A stretch of DNA of 64,000 nucleotides from the NCBI RefSeq assembly GCF_021018805.1, contig NC_086247.1, forward strand, positions 120,887,094 through 120,951,093, given 5' to 3'. Under the pieces are notes generated by a model. It ran no database searches. It worked only from the letters and a program-made list of their open reading frames with translations, and had not been told where the DNA came from. Source of the stretch: Prinia subflava. Its lineage: Eukaryota; Chordata; Aves; Passeriformes; Cisticolidae. This document shows positions 27,495 to 36,776 of this stretch, piece by piece (the first letter of the stretch is position 1; the number at the start of each line of letters is the position of its first letter). A program made the position numbers and the translations under genes.

Positions 27495-28270
27495 AACAAG
27501 CTGCACAGTAAGACCAGTTTTAAGTTCTATGACTTTAATTCAGTAGAGATAAAAACAATTGCAGGAATTATTTTCAAAGCTTTGTTTAGGTAATTTTGTA
27601 CTATTAGTGTGCGATGAGTTCCGCAGAGAACTAATGAAGTCCTCACACCTTCGAGAGAGAGCAGAAAACACTGTTTTCAGACAACAGATGCCCTCAGCTA
27701 TTCCTTCGAGGAGAGGAAACACACTCTTCAGTAAAAGTTGTTACATTCTTTCCAAAGTCCTTCAAATGCCAAGCGGGACGGGAGACGGCCGCGGATCCTG
27801 CGGCTGACATGCACGGCGGCACAGCCCCGCCTGCTCTCGGGGGAAGCCGGGACACCTGAAGTGCCCGCGGAGCCCAAGCACCGCCGCACTCAGCGCTCGG
27901 GGCAGCGCTCCCCCCGAGGGAACACCGGGCCCTCCCCGCGGGGGCTGCGGGGGCGGGACGGGGGCGGCTGCCGGGGCCGGGCGCGGACGGGACCCGCACG
28001 GAGCAGCGGCGCTGCGGGGCCGCAGGCGGCGGAGGGGGGCGCGCCGAGAACCGGCACCGCGTCCACGCCCCCGCCGGGCCCGCGGCAGCCCCTCCAGCCC
28101 GCCCCGCACCCCCGGGCCCGTCCCACGGCTGCCCCAGGCGACTCGGGGCCGGGGACACACCGGGGCACCGCCGCCCGCGCCCCTCCGCGCCGCCCCCCGC
28201 ACCGGCACGGCCGCAGCGGCCACCGGGGCCCCGCGGGCGGCACCGCCCCCGGGCGGGCGGGGCGGGCGGC

Positions 28271-28280
28271 GGGGCGGGGC
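28271..28280 (+). promoter_or_regulatory. GC box (SP1/KLF-type site)
   Basis: A GGGGCGGGGC match lies in a run of related GGGCGG motifs from about 28250. It is about 70 bp left of the CCAAT box, the usual spacing in CpG-island promoters. Confidence 0.6.
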
Positions 28281-28346
28281 CGCCTGCGAGGCGGCTTTGG
28301 CGCGGAGCGGCGACAGCAGCCGTGACCTCCGACCCCGCCCGCCGCC

Positions 28347-28356
28347 GGCCAATAAG
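28347..28356 (+). promoter_or_regulatory. CCAAT box (NF-Y-type)
   Basis: GGCCAATAAG gives a full CCAAT core with favourable flanks, in the most promoter-like part of the CpG island. It suggests transcription start within the next 50-120 bp to the right, on the mir-148a strand. Confidence 0.55.
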
Positions 28357-28401
28357 AGCGCGGCTCGTCCCCGAACCCAAAATTTCCACGTCGGCAAAAG
28401 T

Positions 28402-28414
28402 CAAGATGGAGCGG
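28402..28414 (+). promoter_or_regulatory. YY1-like initiator-region element
   Basis: CAAGATGGAGCGG closely matches the CAAGATGGCGGC form of the YY1 site that often sits just downstream of transcription starts in TATA-less promoters. Its orientation agrees with + strand transcription toward the hairpin. The ATG in it also opens a long GC-rich frame, which I regard as incidental. Confidence 0.45.
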
Positions 28415-28769
28415 CGGGCGCGCGGCGCGGGCGGGCGGGCGACACCGGCCGCCACGGCCGCCCGGCGGGACGCGGCCGGACCGGACGGGGCCGCCGCCGC
28501 CGCGGGGACTGCGGGCGGCAGCGGGCGGGCCGGACCTGTTGCGCTCGGCGGCGGGGGAAGGGCTGGCGGGCGGGGGGCGCCGCTCGGGTCCCTGCCGCGG
28601 GGGGCTGCGGGGCCGCGGGGGGATGCCCGGCGCTGCCCGGGGTCCCGCAGGCCGCGGCGCCGGGGCTGTCAGCGGCAGCCCGCAGCCCTCGCCGGCTGCA
28701 GCGGCGGCGCGCCGGGCAGCTGGTCGGCCGCGGCTTTCGCAGGGCGGCCCGTTAGCTCCGGGTTGGGGG

Positions 28770-28777
28770 AGGTGAGT
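28770..28777 (+). other. Strong consensus 5' splice site upstream of mir-148a
   Basis: AG|GTGAGT is a perfect donor consensus with the cut after 28771. It is at the end of the GC-rich core and about 220 bp before the hairpin. If used, mir-148a would lie in the first intron of its host transcript. A pyrimidine-rich acceptor-like CCCTTCCCAG ends at 28936, so splicing that leaves the hairpin exonic is also possible. Confidence 0.4.
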
Positions 28778-29003
28778 GGGGGGTTGCATTTTGGGTATTT
28801 ATTAAAAAAAAAAAAAAAGAGAAAGAAAACAACAGCTGTTCGCCTCCGTTCCCCGGGCAGCGGGTCTCCCGCCGAGCCGCGGAGGAGGAGGGGGCTCCCT
28901 TCCCCACCTCTAACCGTGTGCGCCTTCCCTTCCCAGGCAGGGAAACTTGTGCTGGCGGCGGCCCCGGCGCCGGTACCGGCGGAGGACTGGAGCCTCCGGA
29001 AGC

Positions 29004-29025
29004 AAAGTTCTGTGACACTCCGACT
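29004..29025 (+). ncRNA. MIR148A: miR-148a-5p arm
   Basis: Passenger-arm position in the hairpin, beginning AAAGTTCTG and ending CTCCGACT. It matches the 148a family 5p arm apart from a T where human has A at the tenth base (from memory), a change in or next to an unpaired position. Confidence 0.85.
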
Positions 29026-29041
29026 CTGGGTACGATAGCAG

Positions 29042-29063
29042 TCAGTGCACTACAGAACTTTGT
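29042..29063 (+). ncRNA. MIR148A: Mature miR-148a-3p
   Basis: This 22-nt segment is identical to the vertebrate miR-148a-3p as I remember it, including the seed at positions 2-8 and the ACAGAACTTTGT tail. It is the dominant arm in mammals. No base difference from the human form is seen. Confidence 0.95.
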
Positions 29064-29163
29064 CTCCGGCGGCGGCGGCGGCCCCGGAGCCTCAGGTGGA
29101 CACGTCACTGCGGGGATGGCGAGCCCGGGCGCTGCCGAGCCGAAACCTGCGCTGCAGCCTCGG

Positions 29164-29169
29164 AATAAA
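29164..29169 (+). terminator. Candidate polyadenylation signal AATAAA
   Basis: A canonical AATAAA lies about 100 nt after the mature miRNA. It is followed by TG-rich and T-rich sequence (29170-29225: TCTGTGCTGTCG and later TTTTGTTGGGTGTCC), the layout of a real cleavage site. It could end a short pri-miRNA, or be silent within a longer transcript. AATAAA is common by chance, so confidence is modest. Confidence 0.3.
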
Positions 29170-32100
29170 GTCTGTGCTGTCGTGGTCTCCCGCTCTGAAG
29201 TTTTGTTGGGTGTCCTTTTTTTCGTTTCCAGGGTAAAAATAGCGCAACATCTGGGTACTGAGGGTTATTTCAGTGCAGTCAGGCCGGCCTGGCTGCCGGC
29301 AATGAATATGAAACTGGCTGGTGCTCGGTGCAGCTGAGCCGGTGGTGGGTATGTGAATGTGCTCGATGCTGTGCCTGACTGTGCTTTCTTCTAAGTGTGT
29401 AACAGAATATGGCAGCTTAACTGAGGGCTCGAGTTTGATAAAAGGCTCCATGCTTCTAGCAAAAATCTCTGCCACCGAGCCCTGCTGTAGCACAATGCAG
29501 TAAGTGCGCTAATTCAGGGTTTAGGCCTTGCCTTTGGGACCGGGCTGTTTTCCTCTTTAGGAACCTCAGACTTCCAGCTTTAGTTGAGTAATACTTCAAG
29601 CCTCTGCATATTCAAAGATCACAAGGTTTGTTGTGAGTGAGGACTGCAAGGCTTCATCCTCACTGATAGTGGGAGGAAGGCTTTGGAAGGAAAAATGACA
29701 GCTGGATTTATTAGCGCGGTTGCAAGGTTTTATAATGTAAACTTAGTTGACACCTGCACAGTACTTAACTTGGACAGTGGCTTTAAGGGCTGAGAAGGGA
29801 AGGGCCAAACTCAACTTTCTTCAAGTTTGACACCTGGCAACAGTACAGTAACTGGCCTGCCTTTCTTCAGAAATTTTGCAGAGTTTCTTGATGTGTAAAC
29901 TAAGCTGTGGAGTTCTTGTGAGGTTGATGTAATCAGCTGGTCTGCTTTCATCATAATGAGAGTAATACGAAAAAACATATTGCTAGAGGCCAGATGGAGT
30001 AAGGTATGACAATTTATTTAAAAGTCAGTGTGTGCTGTAGAGTATGTTAATAATAAAGTATTTTACAGCAGCTGCATTGTATGGTAGGTATGTTGCTTTT
30101 ATTTTTGTAATTTTATATTTATACACACACATAAATATGTGTGTATATGCTTATATGTTTGAGGTGTCATATTCTATTAGCTTCTTCTAGCTAATCATCC
30201 CCCTTAGGCTCACTAGAAACCTGAATCAACTTTTCCTTTCTGCCAGTCTGAATGTGGAAGGTACAGCAAGATTATATGGTTCATGGAATTGGGCTGGAAA
30301 CTGAAATGCTATTCTAAGTACATGCTTTTTAGCTCAAAATGTTTAATCAAAGGGTAGGTAAAGTGAGGAGCACTTACTGTATGGCAGCCCATGTGACCAG
30401 CTAGGGCTATATTTGGATGCTGGAGGTTTAAGGAATCCTTTTTGCTAACCATTTTTGGCCAATTGCCCGCAGCTTTATGTTGTGCAGTGTGACGTCTGCT
30501 AGAAAGGACTTGGAGGTCTCGTGTCTGCAAACTGTTTAATCAGTGCAGTTGTAGGGAAACACCTTGTGCTGTCAGGGCTGAGCTCCCACTGTATTTAATT
30601 TAGGGGTGGTTCCTGCCTAGCAGGATATGCAAATTGCAGTTTCCAATTTTTGTACTAAATAGCCTTTTGGAGTGGGGGGTGGGGGTTGGTGGTGGCACAG
30701 TAGATCTTACAAAGGCTCCTTCGATACTCAGATTTGGTGGTTAAAACTCTGTATAAATTCTTTAAGTTCTGGAAACCCACAGACTGGAGCATAGGCTTGC
30801 TCTTTTGGGGTAAGTGTAACATGTTTGGAGCTCAGCTTATTGCAGTATAAATTCAGCCCGGAACAGGGTGGGTTGGGGGCCAGGGTCCTGAAACCTCTTG
30901 TAGTGGACTGGGTGTGTTGGCAGATAACAAACTTGAGTCTAGCTGCAGTGGGAATGAAGAATTGTCTGCCTTCTCTTTAAAGCATTACAGCTGGAGCCAA
31001 TTTTTTGCCTGCTTTACTTCCCTGGTGGTCAAGCTGACCAGTTCTAAAGGTAAGGTGAGTGTTGCTTGGCTCTTGGTAGCCCTCGCTTGTTCTTGCCACA
31101 TGTCTGCAGCATGTTGTACCTCCTGTCCTACAAGTAATACTTGAATAGTGACCTTTTGGTGGCACTTCTGCTTTGATACAGGAAATCATGTGGCCTTCAG
31201 ATAGGACTAGAAAAGAGCTTAGCACTTCCGATTTTGTGCTTTATTCTTGCACTGAAATGTATGTGATCTGACAGTACCCTGGCATTTGAACTTTCTCACT
31301 TCTTTGCAGTGTAAGGCTTTGGAAGCAAGCCTGAGGTTTGTAGCAGTTCTTGGGGCTTTGAATGGGAGATGAAGCTTTGGCTAACCTATTAACAGTAGTG
31401 TTTGATGAAGATGATGCAGGAAATGGAAACAGAAGAATAACTGATGATGCTATTTAATACAGAGTCTGAATGCCAAACTGTGTAAATGTGTTAATACATT
31501 TCATTTTCCAATGACTGCGTGGCATTGTCTGCTTCTCTTCCAGTGCATCACTGGAGATGTACTCTAAACTGCTGTTTTATTTTTTAGTTCTTTTTGACAC
31601 TTCAGAGTGTCTATTCCAATTACAGTTCTTCCCTCATTGGAAGAGTGGCAAATGAGCATGCTGAGTAAATTACACACATTTCCAAAATAGTACAAGTCTG
31701 TTATTTGAAGGAGCTGAGGCAAAGGAAATGATACCAGCCTATTTATTGTTCTGCAAAGTGGAGAACAGGAAAGGAGTTAGCTGTCAAGTACTCTGAAGGT
31801 TGAAGCTGAATGGATCTGGGCATGGCCCAGGCTCCCTGTATGTATTGATTCAGCTGTACGTGTACAGCTAACGTGTATGTACGTGCTTGAAATCTCTACA
31901 GAGGTGCTGTTTAAAAGAGACATCTCGGAATTTTAGAATATAAAAGGTGCTATCTCATGCCTTCATTTCTCTTCCAGGTTGGGATCTCCGTAAATGCCAA
32001 GATTTTGGCAAGTCTTGCACTGCTGGGAGTGATGATGAGCCAGTGTGCAAGTTCAAGTGTTGGGGTTTTTTTGTGATGGGAGAATAATTAAGAGCATAGG

Positions 32101-33860
32101 GAATGTAGAGTAAAGGCAAGCTGCACAGCCTGTAGCTGGTTAGTCTCAGGATGCCACGGGACCTGATAGAGCTGAGGAATGTGCTTACTCGAGTAGCTTA
32201 CAGAGAGTGGATTTTGAGCTGAAGTTATAAGCAAAAATCTAACTTGTACCAAAAAATGCTGTCAGTAGAGATAAAAAGGACAAGCCTTTTGTGCGTATTT
32301 TCGTGCAACTAAGTTGTTCTGTTTTATTATAACAGAAGTAGATTTACTGACTTACAGCAACTGTATGATAAACAATTTATAAATAGACCATAGAGTTCAA
32401 TGAAATACAAATAAAGTATTGGAATTAATGAGCTAACTACTAAAACCCCTGGTGTATTTATATTTATCTGCTGCCTGGGCAGCTATATTCAGGAGATTTC
32501 TCCAGTGTGTGTGAAAAGTGAAATGTCCTGAAAGCCCACCTAGAGCAGCAGCTTCTGGAGTCTTGTTTATTTTGCTTCTGGTGGTAGCAATGTTCTTTTC
32601 GCAAAATCTTGGGACAGCAGGATAGAAGTGTTTTGCAGGATACCTAAGTTACCAACACAAGACCAAGTGCATCTGTTTGCTGCAGAATGGTAAGAATGAA
32701 TTGCAGTATTTGAGGGTGAGTTAATGACACTGTGAGGTCAAGGGTTTGCCTTGCAGCTGGAGCCACAGGAGGTGAACCTGGTCCTGGTAGAAACAGGACA
32801 TTTAGCTATAAATAAGTGCATTTTTAGATGTGGAAACTGGAGCTGCAGAGCAATCCAAGGTGTATTTCTAATTTTATTTAGTGAGGGAAGTAAAAGTTAA
32901 AAAGATTTGACAAATGCCATTCAAATAAGGCTATTTTCTTACGTTGTGTAACTGATGAAGTAGAAGTGAGCCAGGCGCCCATTGTGCTGTCTGTACTGTG
33001 CAAATAGACTTTACTGTGACCAGGATTTATTTTTTGGAATACTGGTGCTAATACTATTGAAGATAGCTTGGAGTGGTTGAGCCTGTATTTAAAATAGTAG
33101 AGATGGTGTGCTTAAACCTCATCCAAATTAGCTGCAGACTGAGGGAGCTGAAACTTGGCTTCATATAGCCAACTCAAAGTAATTACTTGCTGAATTATAT
33201 ATATGCATAGAGTAACTTGCTGAAGTGAGCATACAGAATTCTGGGCATGGGAAAAAACAGCAATAAGTGAATGATTGCCACTTTATTTTGAGCCCAGTTC
33301 AGCTGTGAGGCAATACTGCCTATTTGTGCAATGACAATTTTTACCCTGATGGCTGTTATCTTTCAAGTTTTGGAAACTACCTTCTTGCACCAATACTTGA
33401 TCTGTTGCAGAGGTCTTCAGAATGTTCTCCAGCTGTAGTCAAAGGATGAATTTCTCTTTTTAATGAAACTAAGTCTCAGTGCGGAGTATTGACCCACTTG
33501 GACAGTAAAATCCAGCAGCACTAGTTTTGGAAACATCATTAACAGTATGAGAGACTCAAAATAATGGCAGTAACATATTTTAAGTTGTGCAAGTACTGCC
33601 ATTTAGGCAAACAGAAGCTGTTTAATACTCTGCATTTTGGCAGCTAGATGACTTGTATCTAAATTCATAAAGGCAAGTAAGTTCAATTGCAGTGAGTGCT
33701 ATCACTTTTGCTCTACTGACTTCCAGCTCCCAGCAGGCCATCCCAAAATTGTGACTATCTGTAACAATTCCTGCAGGTGCTACTTCCTTGGAAGAGGCAG
33801 AGAAAGGATGGTCGCAGTTTGTGGAAATGTAGGTGGATACAGCAATCAGCTGTCATCCTT
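29170..33860. other. Intergenic or pri-miRNA downstream sequence, no gene recognised
   Basis: Unique sequence with no conserved coding frame or recognised transposon. It could be transcribed as the 3' part of a long mir-148a primary transcript (inference from orientation). A small CA/TG patch lies at 30120-30150, and an 8-bp-arm inverted repeat at 31852-31869. Confidence 0.45.
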
Positions 33861-33869
33861 TAATGTCTC

Positions 33870-34122
33870 CTTTCACAAGCTGAAGCACAGGAGGCCTATC
33901 TGAACATCAGGAAGTGTATTTTCATTGTGATGGTGACCAATCACTTCTACAGCTTAACCAGGGAGGTGGTGAAGTCTCCATACTTGAAGATATGCAAAAG
34001 CTGTCTGGATACAGTTCTGGGCAGCCTGCGCTTGGTGGTCCTTCTTGACCTTGGGGTTGGACCAGATGACCTCTGGAGTTCCTTTCCAACCTGAACCACT
34101 GTGTTGTTCTATAATTCTTTTC
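33870..34122 (+). mobile_element. CR1 LINE, 3'-end fragment
   Basis: A 5'-truncated CR1 tail. It contains GCTGAAGCACAGGAGGCC, GGGAGGTGGTGAAGTCTCC, and the pre-terminal GGTTGGACCAGATGACCTC and TTCCTTTCCAACCTGAACC blocks, ending in a decayed TGTTCTATAATTCT terminus. These are consecutive parts of the CR1 3' region. No coding sequence remains. Confidence 0.9.
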
Positions 34123-36475
34123 CTCACTTTATATGCAGAAAACTGTTTTACCTTTCCTTATGTGCTCTCCCTGTTCTCAGTTTCTTCTTGCTACTTACTG
34201 TCACATGAATTATCCTTTCATTAATAAAGCAGAGGGGAAGAAGGGTTACAGAAAATCAATATTAATCTGAATAAATGTAATGTAAAGCACATAGTGATCA
34301 CCTTTGACTCTAGTGTTACTTAGCTTGAGTGTTAAAAAAAAATGAATCCCATCAGAAGCATGTTCTTGCTTTAACCTATATAAGTAGTCGAGTACAGTAT
34401 TAAATATGTGTTTAATGCAGAGGCATTCTAATTTTTCTGGCGACTTTCATTCTTCTAGAAGTGTGGTTTTGCTCTTAAGTTATGGTTGGGCCTGAGGAAG
34501 CAACTGAAACTCAGAGATTTCTTTTGCATTAAGTCCTTCCCAGTGCAGTGATGTTAATAGACTGACAAAATATTCCTGGTGTGATGGCAGCTCTTAACTG
34601 AAGGGCCCCAGTGCCAGTGAGACTTGCTCCTTGCCCCTTCACCAAGGAAAAGGAGCTGTGCTGAGGTAGGGGAAAGTGTGGCAAACCACAATTCCGTACA
34701 GAGGGAAGGACCTTGCCAGGGCAGAAATATAGTGAGGTGAGCACTTGCAGTGGAAGATGACGGGTAGATATGAAGGCTTGAAATAGTCAAGAATATCTGC
34801 CTGGCTGCCCTGACTCCTTTTCAAGGCTGCTCATGTTTAGTCTTCAGCGAATTGCATCACTGTAAACCCCCACACAGCCATCAAGGCAAGAAGCTGATAG
34901 TGTAGGGCAAGGCTTGGAGAAAAGGTGCATTTCACACTGGTTGTGAAACTCTTGTAGTCCTTGCCTTGAGGAGCAAGTATGCTGGGGAATATTTGCTTTG
35001 CTGCTGCTATGTAACATACTGCACGCTCCTGTAGGTATGGCTTGAGGATCAGGAGGAGGAAGGAGATGTGGATACATCTGGGGAGAGAAGAAAAAAGGGG
35101 GAGAGGACAAGGCAGAGGGTGGTGGGTGGAAGAGGCTGTGGAAATTGCCAAAGGAGCAAGATTTAGGCTTTACTGTAAAGTTTAATGTCCTTGTGACCAT
35201 GACTTGTTAAGTACTTTTCTAGATGTTAAACTGCTGGACTCTACCGTGACCAAACTAATTTGGGAGCCTTATGTACACTTACACTGTGTGAGAGGAGCTC
35301 AAGCCTTTTGAGATATTAAAATAAGTACCTGAAACATAATGTTCCTAAAGTACTGTAATTATGTAATATGGGACTTAAATTTATGTTGTGCATTAATTTG
35401 AAGATAAAAGGGGGATTTAAAATTCTGGATTCTTATGTCTTATATAAATTCATTAGTTCAAATATGTTAACTGACCCATTGAGGACCTGCAGCACTCATA
35501 AACAATTGCTGGCAAACTGTAATTAACTCTCTCTTTCGAGAGAAAGAGGACATGCTGCCAAGAAAGAGGAACTGTGCTTAACCATTGCACAATAAAGAAT
35601 CAATACTGATGGAGTCCTAAACAAGGAGGAAAGGCTCACAAGTCCTCCACAGTAAAAGTTTCAGACAACAGCATTGTAAGGAAATAAATGGATGACAACT
35701 GCTTTGATTTCCAACCTCACATGTTCTCAGCCAGTCAAATCCAAACCAGAGCGGAAAAGGAATAGTGCATAGAGCCAAAGCTCAGTGTTCAAGGAGAGAT
35801 CACTCCTGAAAGAGAAGAGAAAGCAGGCCCAAGCCTGCAGGAGGGTGCTTCTCTCATAAAAGACTTTTTCAGAAATACTTTAAAATAACCTCTTCAACTT
35901 AGGCTCAGTTGTGGGCTTATGTACTGGCTGGTTTGTTGAAATATTAATCTTGTAGTTTCATTAAATACAATGCATTCCATGTGGGTTTGATTAAGAAGCA
36001 AGAATAAAAATACAATGAAAATTGAACTCTGTCTTTAAAATACCTCATTATTCAAATTGTATGTTCTTGGCTTAGTGTTAAACATCCGGTTCTGGATAAG
36101 TTCACTTGTCTGAACCATATTGTTTAAATTTTGGTGTTAAATATAATCATGACTGGGATGAAGCAAACAAAATGGAAAGCTGTAAAGGCAACTTTTAGTG
36201 GTTGGATATAAATGAAGAAAGGGCATGGGCAGCATAGCTCACAGCCTGTGCATTAAGTGCTGAGATACTTTCTTCAGCATTATATGGAGCACTTGCCATG
36301 TACAGGAAGCAGCATCAAGGCTGGTGAAAGCAGGGAAAGTTTGTATTGCAGGCCCATGTTGATCTTTGTCTCAGTGCTTTGAAATCTTTGTGTTTAAATT
36401 ATGCTAAGTTGGCATCACATTTTAAAGATAACTTCAAAATCCTGAATTTTGTATAATCACATTTTCTCTCTGATA
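34123..36475. other. Intergenic DNA, nothing recognised
   Basis: Unique sequence. Overlapping minus-strand frames of 104-118 aa near 34840-35200 have no recognised similarity and no start context worth noting. No repeat was recognised. Confidence 0.5.
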
Positions 36476-36477
36476 GA

Positions 36478-36776
36478 AAGGAGGCTGTAGCAAGGTGGGG
36501 GTCAGTCTCCTCTCCTAAGTGAATGATAGGACAAAAGGAAATTACCTCAAGTTGTGCCAGGGGAGGTTTAGATTGGATATTAGGAAAGAATTCACTGAAA
36601 GGGCTGTGAGGCATTGGAACAGGGTGCCCAGGAAGTATTAGAGTTGCAAAGGTGTGTGTATGGGGTGCTTGGGGACATGGTTTAGTGGTGGACTTGGCAA
36701 TGCTGGATTAACAGTTGGACTTGATGATCTCAAAGGTCTTTTCTAAGTTAAATGATTGTATTATTCTATTATGCTC
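36478..36776 (+). mobile_element. CR1 LINE, 3'-end fragment
   Basis: Reads in order through the standard CR1 3' region: GGGGGTCAGTCTCCTCTCC, GATAGGACAAAAGGAAAT, CAAGTTGTGCCAGGGGAGG, GATTGGATATTAGG, GGTTTAGTGGTGGACTTGGC and GTTGGACTTGATGATCTC. It ends ATTGTATTATTCTAT. About 300 bp, 5'-truncated, modestly diverged. Confidence 0.93.

Larger units (their letters stand above)
28992..29073 (+). ncRNA. MIR148A: microRNA precursor mir-148a
   Basis: The sequence folds into a hairpin whose 3' arm (29042-29063) is the mature miR-148a-3p sequence as I know it, with the miR-148/152 seed CAGTGCA at 29043-29049. The 5' arm (29004-29025) is miR-148a-5p with, by memory, one base different from human. The arms pair AAAGTTCTGT (29004-29013) to ACAGAACTTT (29052-29061), with further base-stem pairing CCGG/CCGG at 28996-28999 and 29066-29069 and a short terminal loop around 29026-29039. 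The product represses mRNAs after loading into Argonaute; known vertebrate targets of the family include DNMT1 and lipid-metabolism genes. The paralogues mir-148b and mir-152 differ in the arms, so the assignment to 148a rests on the exact 3p sequence. Regulation is probably by the CpG island immediately upstream. Confidence 0.97.
27765..29135. promoter_or_regulatory. CpG island, promoter of pri-miR-148a
   Basis: GC content and CpG frequency jump sharply at about 27770 and fall back after about 29135, against an AT-rich background with few CpGs. Within it are a tandem GC-box region (about 28250-28280), a CCAAT box (28349-28353) and a YY1-type element (28402-28412). No TATA box is seen, as is usual for island promoters. 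The mir-148a hairpin lies at its right-hand edge in the + orientation, so the island is positioned to drive the miRNA primary transcript. MIR148A in mammals is also associated with a CpG island whose methylation silences it (established knowledge). The many long ORFs on both strands are a consequence of high GC and few stop codons. Confidence 0.9.

Noticed and set aside
28349..28391. ER-stress element (CCAAT-N9-CCACG) from the CCAAT box and nearby CCACG
   Set aside because: The two halves are separated by about 32 bases, not nine.
27694..29038. Long overlapping ORFs (up to 299 aa) on both strands in the CpG island
   Set aside because: They overlap in several frames, are Ala/Gly/Pro/Arg-rich, and are explained by high GC and scarcity of stop codons. 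No domain is recognisable and the locus in other vertebrates is non-coding.
28406..29038. 238-aa-type plus frame reachable from the ATG within the YY1-like element
   Set aside because: It reads through the donor site and a poly(A) run (giving poly-Lys) and into the miRNA region. Composition-driven, not a plausible protein.
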